Assembly (NCBI GenBank): GCA_024643705.1
Contig: JAHEML010000073.1
Location: 1,706 to 9,711, forward strand
Direction: 5' to 3'
DNA from: Caldilineaceae bacterium
GTDB taxonomy: Bacteria; Chloroflexota; Anaerolineae; Caldilineales; Caldilineaceae
DNA length: 8,006 bases
Of this stretch, positions 1 to 5,362 are shown one piece after another. Every line of letters begins with the position of its first letter. Position 1 is the stretch's first letter. The position numbers and the translations under genes were made by a program. The notes beneath the pieces are model-generated. The model was not told where the DNA came from and did not search any database. It was given only the letters and a program-made list of their open reading frames with translations.

Positions 1-662
1 TGATGCCTCGTACACAGGTTGTTGCCATCGACATCGACGAATCCTACACGGAAATCCGGCGTAAGATCACAGAGACCCAGTTCTCCTACTATCCGATTAT
101 TCAGGAAAGTATGGATAATCCCCTGGGTGTTATTCATACCAGAGACATGCTCAACCAGCACTTGTCTGGGCAAGCCTTTGACCTGAAAGCTCTCATGCGT
201 CCACCGCTCTTTGTACCCGAAAGCATGTCTGCGCTGCGTGTATTAGAGCTTTTCCGTCAGGCCCATACCCACGTTGCACTCGTCGCCGATGAGTATGGGG
301 GCCTACAGGGGATGGTCACCCGGGATGACATCGTAGATGAAGTTGTCGGCATCATGCCGCCAGCGGCTTCCTTTCTCTATCCTCAAATCCTTCGGCGAGA
401 GGATGGATCATGGCTCGTCGATGGTCTGCTTCACATCGACGAACTCAAAGAGAGTTTCAGTATTGAGCAGCTACCCTTCGAAGAGCGGGGCCAGTACCAG
501 ACGGTTGGTGGATTTGTGATGACCCAGGCGGGCCGCATACCTGTGACCGGCCAGAGCTTTGAGTGGGCCGGTTTGCGTTTTGAAGTGATTGACATGGATG
601 GATTCCGAGTAGATAAAGTGCTGGTGTCTCGGAATCCACCGGTCACCCCACCGCTAACCTAG
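1..662 (+). CDS. CorC/HlyC-type CBS-pair membrane protein, C-terminal part (5' end outside window)
   Basis: This is the cytoplasmic C-terminal part of a CNNM/CorC (hemolysin C-like) protein, a family linked to divalent-cation, especially Mg2+, transport or efflux at the inner membrane. The first visible Met at base 3 is not the start. It sits in the conserved 'MPRTQVVAID' motif that normally follows the N-terminal DUF21 membrane domain, so the gene begins upstream. Visible order, counted from that Met: CBS domain 1 (about residues 1-55, 'YYPIIQES', 'GVIHTRDML'); CBS domain 2 (about 62-118, 'HVALVADEYGG', 'GMVTRDDIVDEVVG'); then the CorC_HlyC transporter-associated domain (about 130-212, 'DGSWLVDGLLHIDEL', 'TVGGFVMTQAGRIP'). 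It ends with TAG at 660-662, 33 bp from the convergent trpG stop. Family assignment is firm. The transported ion cannot be read from this part. Confidence 0.93.
   Translation, partial: MPRTQVVAIDIDESYTEIRRKITETQFSYYPIIQESMDNPLGVIHTRDMLNQHLSGQAFDLKALMRPPLFVPESMSALRVLELFRQAHTHVALVADEYGGLQGMVTRDDIVDEVVGIMPPAASFLYPQILRREDGSWLVDGLLHIDELKESFSIEQLPFEERGQYQTVGGFVMTQAGRIPVTGQSFEWAGLRFEVIDMDGFRVDKVLVSRNPPVTPPLT
599..638. repeat. Perfect 11-bp inverted repeat at the convergent gene ends
   Basis: TGGATTCCGAG at 599-609 is the exact reverse complement of CTCGGAATCCA at 628-638, with an 18-nt loop. It lies inside the last 25 codons of the CBS-domain gene and about 60 nt past the trpG stop on the other strand. 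The hairpin could form in both transcripts. There is no T-run on either side, so it is not a canonical intrinsic terminator. mRNA 3'-end stabilisation or Rho-assisted termination between convergent genes is possible. Confidence 0.55.
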
Positions 663-695
663 ACACCCCGCCTGTATTCCCGTATGATTCCTGCT

Positions 696-1286
696 TTATA
701 CCCTCAAAAAGTTCCGCAACAGATCGTGCCCGTGTTCTGTCAAAATGCTTTCCGGGTGAAACTGCACGCCGAAGATAGGTCGGGTGCGGTGGCGCACGCC
801 CATCAGCTCACCTTCGGGAGTGTAGGCGGTGGCTTCTAGTTCGGCGGGCAAGGGTTCCTCCACAATCAGGCTGTGGTAACGGGTGGCAGTGAATGGGCTG
901 GGCAACCCGGCAAATATCCCCGTGCCGTTGTGCTGGATGGGGCTGACTTTGCCGTGCATCAGCCGGGGCGCACGGATCACGTTGCCGCCGAAAACATGGC
1001 CCATGCATTGTTGGCCCAAGCAAACACCCAGTATCGGTGTTGTTTCGCCCAGAATGCGGATGACATCGTTGCTGATGCCGCTGTCTTTGTCCGGTGAGCC
1101 GGGGCCGGGGCTGATGATGATGTGGCTGGGGTGCAGGTCGGCCAATGTTTCCACGTCGATGGCATCGTTGCGCCAGACGCGAATTTCGTAGTCGCCGCTA
1201 TTAAAAGGCGGTTCTTGCACAATTTCCCCCAGGAACTGCACCAAATTGTACGTGAAACTATCGTAATTGTCGATGACGGCTATCAT
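696..1286 (-). CDS. trpG: Anthranilate synthase component II (glutamine amidotransferase)
   Basis: This class-I glutamine amidotransferase supplies ammonia to TrpE for making anthranilate from chorismate, the first committed step of tryptophan biosynthesis. The protein has 196 residues, the usual size for a stand-alone TrpG/PabA. Visible motifs: the start 'MIAVIDNYDSFTYNL'; the oxyanion strand 'ISPGPGSP' (about 58-65); the nucleophile elbow 'GVCLGQQCMG' with Cys89; the TrpG/PabA-typical 'LMHGK' (109-113); and 'FHPES' with His177 and Glu179 completing the triad. Most TrpG proteins have GHQ after Cys-Leu, whereas this one has GQQ. It is the last gene of the trpE-tautomerase-trpS-trpG operon, 98 bp after trpS, with a modest AGGA Shine-Dalgarno. 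A dual role with PabB in folate synthesis cannot be excluded, but the Trp-operon context favours TrpG. Confidence 0.95.
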   Translation of the reverse strand: MIAVIDNYDSFTYNLVQFLGEIVQEPPFNSGDYEIRVWRNDAIDVETLADLHPSHIIISPGPGSPDKDSGISNDVIRILGETTPILGVCLGQQCMGHVFGGNVIRAPRLMHGKVSPIQHNGTGIFAGLPSPFTATRYHSLIVEEPLPAELEATAYTPEGELMGVRHRTRPIFGVQFHPESILTEHGHDLLRNFLRV

Positions 1287-1338
1287 TGCGTAGATTCCTG
1301 TCTCTTTTATGCGGAAATGTCGTGAGGGCCGAGATCGG

Positions 1339-1376
1339 GAGTATGAGATTGTCTGTCACCGTCGAATCACATACTC
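1339..1376 (-). repeat. Inverted repeat in the trpS-trpG intergenic gap
   Basis: GAGTATG at 1339-1345 and CATACTC at 1370-1376 form a perfect 7-bp stem. After a 2x2 internal loop, ATT (1348-1350) can pair with AAT (1365-1367). It occupies most of the only sizeable gap (1287-1384) in the operon. No T-run follows on the minus strand, so it looks more like an RNA processing or stability element than a terminator. No separate trpG promoter is evident. Confidence 0.4.
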
Positions 1377-1384
1377 GCCAATCT

Positions 1385-2437
1385 CTATTTTTCCATCTTC
1401 TTCTGTCGCTTCTCCACCGAACGTCGAACCCGATTCCAGACGCCCGTGAAACCCATGGCCTTGCGGACTTCGATGAGGGTGGCCTGGGCTTCGGCACGGG
1501 CGCGCAGGGTTCCTTCGTAGAGCAGCTCATCCACATAGCCCGTCTGGGATTCGTAGTGGTCCCGGCGCTCGCGGATGGGGTTGAGGAAGTTCTCCACGGC
1601 AATGAAGAGTTTCTCCTTTACTTCAACATCGCCTACGCGTCCGGCCCGGTACCGCTCTTTCAGGTCGTTCACTTCGGCTACGTTCGGGTTAAAGATGTCG
1701 TGATAGGCAAAGACTGGATTGCCCTCCACGTTGCCGGGAATATCGGCAGAGATGCGGTTGGGGTCTGTGTACATGCCGTTGATCTGCTTCTTGACCGTGC
1801 GGCTGTCGTCGCTGAGCAGAATGGCGTTGCCCAGACTTTTGCTCATTTTGGCTTGACCATCTGTTCCCACCAGTGTGCCACCCTCTACAAAGGCGTCCGG
1901 CTCCGGGAATACTTCGCCGTAGAGATTGTTGAAGCGGCGGGCGATCTGCCGGGTGATCTCCACGTGGCTCTCGTTGTCCTTGCCCACCGGCACCAGGTGA
2001 GCGCGGGGCATAAGAATGTCGGCGGATTGCAGCACCGGATAGCCGAGAAGATTGTAGGGCATCTGGTCCAGATGGGCCGCGCTTGCCATATCTTTGATGG
2101 TGGGCAACTGCTGTAGCCGTTCCACTGTGACCAACCCACTGATAAGCAGTTGTAATTCATAGATTTCCTGCACCGCGGATTGTAGATAAAATGTCACCTT
2201 CGCCGGGTCAATGCCAATCGACAGTTGATCCAGCACAATCTGCCGGGCATTGTCGCCGATGGCGTAGATGTCTTCTTTCGTCGGCTTCGTCGTCAGCATG
2301 TGCAGATCGGCGATGATAAAGAAGCACTCGTATTCATCCTGAAAGCGCAGCCGGTTGCGCAGACTGCCCACATAGTGGCCTAAATGCAGCTTGCCTGTGG
2401 GTCGGTCTCCTGTCAAAATTCGTTTTCTGTTTGTCAT
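1385..2437 (-). CDS. trpS: Tryptophanyl-tRNA synthetase
   Basis: This class-Ic aminoacyl-tRNA synthetase charges tRNA-Trp with tryptophan using ATP. It has 350 residues, near the usual bacterial length of 330-350. Visible motifs: the Rossmann-fold start 'RILTGDRPTGKLHLGHYVG', which contains the HIGH-type signature (about 14-21); 'CFFIIADLHMLTT' (38-50); the Trp/ATP-pocket region 'YPVLQSADILMPRAHLVPVGKDN' split around 133-155; and the KMSKS loop 'KMSKSLGNAI' (197-206). The start is supported by AAGGAG at 2445-2450 on the minus strand, 7 nt from the ATG. It lies 17 bp after the tautomerase stop and 98 bp before trpG, and so shares the Trp T-box with trpE and trpG. Charging and synthesis would respond to the same uncharged tRNA-Trp signal. 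The Lys/Arg-rich C-terminus ends in 'KRQKKMEK'. Confidence 0.97.
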   Translation of the reverse strand: MTNRKRILTGDRPTGKLHLGHYVGSLRNRLRFQDEYECFFIIADLHMLTTKPTKEDIYAIGDNARQIVLDQLSIGIDPAKVTFYLQSAVQEIYELQLLISGLVTVERLQQLPTIKDMASAAHLDQMPYNLLGYPVLQSADILMPRAHLVPVGKDNESHVEITRQIARRFNNLYGEVFPEPDAFVEGGTLVGTDGQAKMSKSLGNAILLSDDSRTVKKQINGMYTDPNRISADIPGNVEGNPVFAYHDIFNPNVAEVNDLKERYRAGRVGDVEVKEKLFIAVENFLNPIRERRDHYESQTGYVDELLYEGTLRARAEAQATLIEVRKAMGFTGVWNRVRRSVEKRQKKMEK

Positions 2438-2454
2438 CTCTCAACTCCTTCGGT

Positions 2455-2844
2455 TCAAACATCAATTCGATAGTTCAGCTTCACTTCGTCGCCGTGCATC
2501 CCCCGAAAACCCCAGTTGTGGGCTGGGCTTTCGTTGATGCAGATTTCAATGTCCTGTTGGGCAATGCCCACTTCTGCGCTGATGCGGTCAAATAGCAGGC
2601 GGATCAGCCGCTTTCGGGCTGCTACACTGCGTCCTTCGATCAGCCCAATTTCAATGATTGTATAAGCATCCGTGCGGCCTGCGGGCCAGAAGAAATCCTC
2701 CAGTTCCAGGGGGAAGAAGCGGTGCGCACGCTTGTCCACTGGAAATTCCAGCGCCTCCACCACACACGAATGGATCACATCGGATAACTGCTGTTTGACC
2801 GGATTCAGCGCCTCCCGCAGCCCGTAGACTTTTACTTGTCCCAT
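2455..2844 (-). CDS. Tautomerase-superfamily protein lacking the catalytic Pro-1
   Basis: This 129-residue protein resembles the 4-oxalocrotonate tautomerase superfamily (Tautomerase_2-like). It has two beta-alpha-beta halves: 'MGQVKVYGL' followed by a helix, then 'YTIIEIGLIEGRSVAARKRLI' (about 68-88), 'IEICINESPAHNWGF' (about 102-116) and a 'KLNYRIDV' tail. Canonical members start Met-Pro and use the freed Pro-1 as catalytic base. Here Met is followed by Gly, so that chemistry is not expected. The start at 2844 was chosen because it begins just after the trpE stop (TGA at 2849-2851, 4-bp gap), with GAAAGGG about 11 nt upstream inside the trpE end. An upstream in-frame ATG at 2949 would lie deep within trpE and add a non-homologous stretch. 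The gene sits between trpE and trpS, so co-expression with Trp genes is almost certain. Its substrate is unknown. Confidence 0.82.
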   Translation of the reverse strand: MGQVKVYGLREALNPVKQQLSDVIHSCVVEALEFPVDKRAHRFFPLELEDFFWPAGRTDAYTIIEIGLIEGRSVAARKRLIRLLFDRISAEVGIAQQDIEICINESPAHNWGFRGMHGDEVKLNYRIDV

Positions 2845-2848
2845 GCGT

Positions 2849-4363
2849 TCACAACCCTTTCTCTGCCTCATCCACAGCCACGGAGAGTGCCCGGGCCTTG
2901 TTCCAACTTTCGTTGTATTCCATTGTTGGGTCGCTATCGGCGACAACACCGCCGCCCGCCTGCAAATTGCAGACTTTGCCCTGCATCACAATGGTGCGGA
3001 TGGCGATGCAGGTGTCCATGGTGCCGTCATAGTCGATGTAGCCCACCGCCCCCGCATACAGCCCGCGCCGGGTTCCCTCCAGTTCTTCGATGATTTCCAT
3101 GGCCCTCACCTTTGGTGCACCGCTGACAGTGCCCGCCGGGAAGGTCGCTTTGAGCAGGCTGATGGCGTCGTGCTGGGGCTGGATTTTGCCGCGGACATCG
3201 CTGACAATGTGCATCACATGGCTGTAGCGCTCCACCTGCATCATCACCGGCACAGTCACCGAGCCATATTGGCAGACCCGGCCCAGATCGTTGCGCCCCA
3301 GGTCTACCAACATCACATGCTCGGCCCGCTCTTTGGGATCAGCCAACAATTCCGCGGCCAGGGCATTGTCTTCCTCTTCACTCTTGCCCCGCCAACGGGT
3401 GCCTGCAATCGGGTGCAGATAGGCCGTACTATCCTCCAGCATCACATGCATCTCCGGGCTGGAGCCGATGATGCGGATAGGGTCGTTTGTGCCGGAGGCT
3501 TCGGCCACACCGGCCACACCGTTGAAATCGAGGAAAAAAAGATAGGGGGATGGGTTGAGCATACGCAGCGCCCGGTAGATGGTAAACGGGTCGGCTTCGG
3601 TGGGGCGGCTGAGCCGTTGGCTCGGGACCACCTGAAAAATGTCCCCGGCCGCGATATACTCCTTCGCCTTGCGTACATTGGCCTCGTATTCAGCCTGGCT
3701 GAAATTGCTGGTCCACTCGGCACCGTTGGCACACTCTACAGGCAGGGGCGGGGTTAAGGGTTTGCGCAGACTCTCGACGATCTTGTCGATACGCGCTACG
3801 GCATCTGCGTAGGCCGAGCGCAAATCTTCCTCCACTCGCATATTGGCAATGACAATTAACTTATGCTTCACATGATCAAAGACGATCAAGTTGTCTGCAA
3901 AAAGCAGGAGTAGGTTGGGGATGCGCAGAGTCTGCTCGGCTGTCTCCGGTAGGTGTTCGATAAAACGCACCAGATCATAGCCAAAGTAGCCCACGGTTCC
4001 ACCCGTAAACCGAGGTAGGCCAGGAATCTGCACGGGTTTGCGTTCGGCCATCAGCGCCCGCACAATATCCAGGGGATCGCCCTGCTGCCGCTCCAATTCC
4101 TGCCCCCCGCGTGCACCGATAATCACTCGATCGTCGCTGCCGCAAATGGTCATGGGCGGATGGACGCCGATGAAGCTGTAGCGCCCCACCTGTTCCCCCT
4201 TTTCCACCGATTCCAGCAGAAAACTGGGGCCGCCATCACGTAGTTTCAAAAAGACCGAAACCGGGGTCTCTAAATCTGCGGGTAGTTCTCGATAGACAGG
4301 GATCAGATTGCCCTGATCCACCATGCCACGGGCTTCATCCAATGTTGGTTTGTAGCTTGCCAT
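2849..4363 (-). CDS. trpE: Anthranilate synthase component I
   Basis: This large subunit converts chorismate and ammonia (from TrpG) to anthranilate and pyruvate. It has 504 residues, typical for bacterial TrpE. The N-terminal domain (about 20-165) carries 'LLESVEKGEQVGRYSFIG'; LLES at 49-52 is the known Trp feedback-binding element. The chorismate-binding domain (about 225-495) shows 'GDIFQVVPSQR' (240-250), 'SSPEM' (301-305), 'HPIAGTRWRG' (317-326), 'HVMLVDLGRNDLGRV' (349-363), 'FPAGTVSGAPK' (408-418) and 'LQAGGGVVADSDP' (467-479). The usual GTRPRG motif has Trp in place of Pro, and there is an extra stretch around residues 281-296. The start is fixed by AGGAG (4371-4375, minus strand) 7 nt from the ATG. 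It is the first gene of the operon, preceded by a Trp-specific T-box. Retained LLES suggests allosteric inhibition by Trp as well. Confidence 0.97.
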   Translation of the reverse strand: MASYKPTLDEARGMVDQGNLIPVYRELPADLETPVSVFLKLRDGGPSFLLESVEKGEQVGRYSFIGVHPPMTICGSDDRVIIGARGGQELERQQGDPLDIVRALMAERKPVQIPGLPRFTGGTVGYFGYDLVRFIEHLPETAEQTLRIPNLLLLFADNLIVFDHVKHKLIVIANMRVEEDLRSAYADAVARIDKIVESLRKPLTPPLPVECANGAEWTSNFSQAEYEANVRKAKEYIAAGDIFQVVPSQRLSRPTEADPFTIYRALRMLNPSPYLFFLDFNGVAGVAEASGTNDPIRIIGSSPEMHVMLEDSTAYLHPIAGTRWRGKSEEEDNALAAELLADPKERAEHVMLVDLGRNDLGRVCQYGSVTVPVMMQVERYSHVMHIVSDVRGKIQPQHDAISLLKATFPAGTVSGAPKVRAMEIIEELEGTRRGLYAGAVGYIDYDGTMDTCIAIRTIVMQGKVCNLQAGGGVVADSDPTMEYNESWNKARALSVAVDEAEKGL

Positions 4364-4432
4364 CTCAAATCTCCTGTGCTGTCGGAGAGATTAGCGATTA
4401 GAGACTGGGCTACAGCGTCGTCGACACTGCTT

Positions 4433-4475
4433 CATCTCAAAATCTCCAATCCCTGAATCTCCAAATCTCCAATAC
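4433..4475 (-). repeat. Short direct repeats in the trpE leader, TTGGAGATT motif
   Basis: On the minus strand, TTGGAGATT occurs three times between the T-box terminator and trpE; two copies overlap by one base. A related TTGAGATGA follows. Similar variants (ATTAGCGATTAGAGA on the plus strand) lie at 4390-4404. This 110-nt stretch (4364-4475) has no other recognisable element apart from the trpE Shine-Dalgarno. The repeats contain GGAG cores but lie too far from the ATG to act as its ribosome-binding site. They look like a simple intergenic repeat. Confidence 0.5.
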
Positions 4476-4534
4476 AAAAAGCCCCCGTCCGATCCAAAGC
4501 CAACGCTTGCGCATTAGCTTTAGGGACGAGGGCT
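4476..4534 (-). terminator. T-box-controlled intrinsic terminator before trpE
   Basis: On the minus strand, AGCCCTCGTCC (4534-4524) pairs with GGACGGGGGCT (4490-4480) over 11 bp with one U-G wobble, followed by TTTTTG. The 33-nt apical part can fold further: CTAAAGC with GCTTTGG, capped by AATGC-GCAA-GCGTT with a GCAA tetraloop. It lies about 15 nt after the conserved T-box sequence, where the terminator of a transcription-attenuation T-box is expected. It is predicted to stop transcription when tRNA-Trp is charged. Confidence 0.88.
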
Positions 4535-4599
4535 GCTTTCACAACTCCCGCGGTGCCACCCCGCTTAGACTGGCCCATCGCTCTTGGGCAAAACCGTGG

Positions 4600-4629
4600 A
4601 AACAAAAACCCTTGCGTGAAACACAAGGG
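4600..4629 (-). terminator. Second terminator-like hairpin within the T-box leader
   Basis: On the minus strand, CCCTTGTG (4629-4622) pairs with CGCAAGGG (4616-4609) over 8 bp with one wobble and a 5-nt loop TTTCA. TTTTTGTTT (4608-4600) follows directly. By sequence this is a credible intrinsic terminator about 40 nt upstream of the T-box sequence. It sits inside the branched domain closed by AGACTGGC/GCCAGTCT, so it may instead be an ordinary Stem III-type helix. Function not established. Confidence 0.5.
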
Positions 4630-4869
4630 CCGTCCGTGCCAGTCTCACTCTACGAAGACGGGGCTTGCGGCCCGATCCTCTGCGCCCAGATAACGGTGGC
4701 GTCTCCGGGAAAAGCTACTGGTTCGCAAATCGAACACGTTCGCTCTTCCGACTCCCCGGCCCATTCCCCATCTGCGTCACCATCCCATTTCCACTGTACA
4801 GGGACTCTCTGCGGCTCGCTTCGACGGGTACTCTTCCGGTTCAAGGTCGTTTGCTATCAATTAGCTGCT

Positions 4870-4898
4870 ACTATATGCCAGTTTGGTACGCTTGTCAA
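4870..4898 (-). promoter_or_regulatory. Sigma-70-type promoter of the trp operon
   Basis: On the minus strand, TTGACA (4898-4893) and TATAGT (4875-4870) are separated by exactly 17 bp. The -35 is perfect and the -10 has one mismatch. Transcription would start near 4863, just ahead of T-box Stem I, giving a leader of about 500 nt before the trpE ATG. Its -35 lies 35 bp from the -35 of a divergent promoter. Confidence 0.87.
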
Positions 4899-4933
4899 GA
4901 ATGATCTAGCATGAGTTTTCTGGGTTCTTCGAT

Positions 4934-4962
4934 TTGACAACAGTATTGAATTCGTTTATAAT
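4934..4962 (+). promoter_or_regulatory. Perfect consensus sigma-70 promoter, plus strand
   Basis: TTGACA (4934-4939), a 17-bp spacer and TATAAT (4957-4962) match the housekeeping consensus at all 12 positions. The start would be near 4968. The nearest downstream gene is rpoB at 5441, but an intrinsic terminator at 5055-5095 lies in between, so the immediate product should be a short RNA or an attenuated leader. Confidence 0.88.
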
Positions 4963-4967
4963 CGGTT

Positions 4968-5095
4968 GTTGCGAAGTGGTGATCTGTTGTGATCATCTAT
5001 TTTGTCTGGTGCTATTTGAATCATCGAATGGAAAAACTCTGGAGCCATTGTCTTACCCAACCCGAATGAAGCGAGGCGTTGGGTTTTTTGTTTTT
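4968..5095 (+). ncRNA. Candidate small structured RNA or attenuated rpoB leader
   Basis: This is a predicted transcript of about 125 nt, from a perfect consensus promoter to an intrinsic terminator, with no convincing ORF. Hairpins visible by eye: GGTGATC/GATCATC (4978-4984 with 4991-4997, loop TGTTGT), ATTTGA/TCGAAT (5014-5019 with 5024-5029, loop ATCA), and the terminator stem. I do not recognise a known family such as 6S, SRP RNA, tmRNA or RNase P. It could be a free sRNA, or the 5' leader of rpoB read through under some condition. Both ends are inferred. Confidence 0.45.
5055..5095 (+). terminator. Intrinsic terminator upstream of rpoB
   Basis: ACCCAAC (5055-5061) pairs with GTTGGGT (5078-5084) and can extend by CC/GG across a bulge. 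The hairpin runs directly into TTTTTTG TTTTT (5084-5095). On the minus strand there is no matching T-run, so it acts on plus-strand transcripts only. It ends the short unit started at about 4968. Confidence 0.83.
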
Positions 5096-5109
5096 AGGAC
5101 GAATGGATT

Positions 5110-5151
5110 TTGTAGAGTTGTTTTTGTAGAGTTGTTTTTGTAGAGTGGTAG
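5110..5151 (+). repeat. 14-bp tandem repeat, about 2.7 copies
   Basis: The unit TTGTAGAGTTGTTT starts at 5110 and 5124; a third, diverged copy (TTGTAGAGTGG...) starts at 5138. The period is exactly 14 bp. It begins 14 bp after the intrinsic terminator. The repeat is T-rich on the plus strand and non-coding. It may be a slippage-prone microsatellite-like tract or a set of phased protein-binding sites. Confidence 0.7.
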
Positions 5152-5180
5152 ATAGCTTCCAGATGCCATGCTGCTTCGAT

Positions 5181-5202
5181 GATACGATAATCTGATTGTA
5201 TC
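5181..5202. repeat. 8-bp inverted repeat upstream of rpoB, possible operator
   Basis: GATACGAT (5181-5188) and ATTGTATC (5195-5202) are complementary apart from one G-T wobble, around a 6-bp centre AATCTG. The 22-bp dyad has the size and symmetry of a dimeric-regulator site. It lies just upstream of the weak -10-like TATAAC at 5213-5218, so it would overlap the -35 region of any promoter there. Function is inferred from shape only. Confidence 0.35.
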
Positions 5203-5331
5203 GAACAAAGCGTATAACCGTGCGGAGTAGACTATCACACGGATTTTTGCATCGCAATTGAACAATAATTTGGCAGAAGGTACTCCAGCGAATTTCCCAC
5301 TACATTGCTGCGTTAGCGGGTGGAAAGTTCG

Positions 5332-5362
5332 TAGGGTACCCTATTGTGTTTTGAGCCACAAT
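5332..5362. repeat. Palindrome and adjacent inverted repeat in the rpoB leader
   Basis: TAGGGTACCCTA (5332-5343) is a perfect 12-bp palindrome. It is followed at once by ATTGTG (5343-5348) and CACAAT (5357-5362), a perfect 6-bp stem with an 8-nt loop. Together they lie 78-110 bp before the rpoB ATG. They may be a protein-binding site or part of leader RNA structure. Confidence 0.4.

Larger units (their letters stand above)
4476..4863 (-). promoter_or_regulatory. tRNA-Trp-sensing T-box leader of the trp operon
   Basis: This 5' leader binds uncharged tRNA-Trp and then favours an antiterminator, allowing transcription into trpE. Diagnostic elements on the minus strand: the conserved T-box sequence GGGTGGCACCGCG at 4561-4549, whose bulge TGGC (4558-4555) complements a tRNA 3' end GCCA, fitting the G73 discriminator of bacterial tRNA-Trp. 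Stem I has an AGAGAG bulge (4810-4805), the TCCC/GGGA helix (4804-4801 with 4786-4783) and the apical GTGGAA (4794-4789). A specifier candidate GAATGGG carries the Trp codon UGG at 4763-4761, followed by a purine. A second UGG at 4770-4768 is less likely. An 8-bp helix (4645-4638 with 4574-4567) closes a branched domain just before the T-box sequence. The total of about 390 nt is on the long side for the class. Confidence 0.93.

Noticed and set aside
1286..2116. Plus-strand open frame of 276 codons antisense to trpS
   Set aside because: It is a shadow of trpS with no family motifs or ribosome-binding site.
2845..2949. Longer N-terminus for the tautomerase gene (ATG at 2949)
   Set aside because: It would overlap trpE by about 100 bp and add non-conserved sequence. 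The ATG at 2844 fits the family start and operon spacing.
2843..3757. Plus-strand open frame of 304 codons antisense to trpE
   Set aside because: The trpE reading frame is clearly real by motifs. The opposite frame is His/Ala-rich low-information sequence.
4720..4735. GGTTCGCAAATCGAAC resembling a tRNA T-arm
   Set aside because: No acceptor, D or anticodon arms surround it. It is a 5-bp hairpin inside the T-box leader.
4507..4914. Plus-strand open frame of 135 codons across the T-box leader
   Set aside because: It is antisense to a strongly supported structured RNA leader and has no homologous features.
4934..5143. 69-codon plus-strand frame over the short RNA unit
   Set aside because: Its start lies in the -35 box, upstream of the expected transcription start, and it reads through the terminator and the tandem repeat.
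5218..5248. CCGTG/CACGG stem followed by ATTTTT as a terminator
   Set aside because: Only 5 bp with a 15-nt loop; too weak to call next to the much stronger terminator at 5055-5095.
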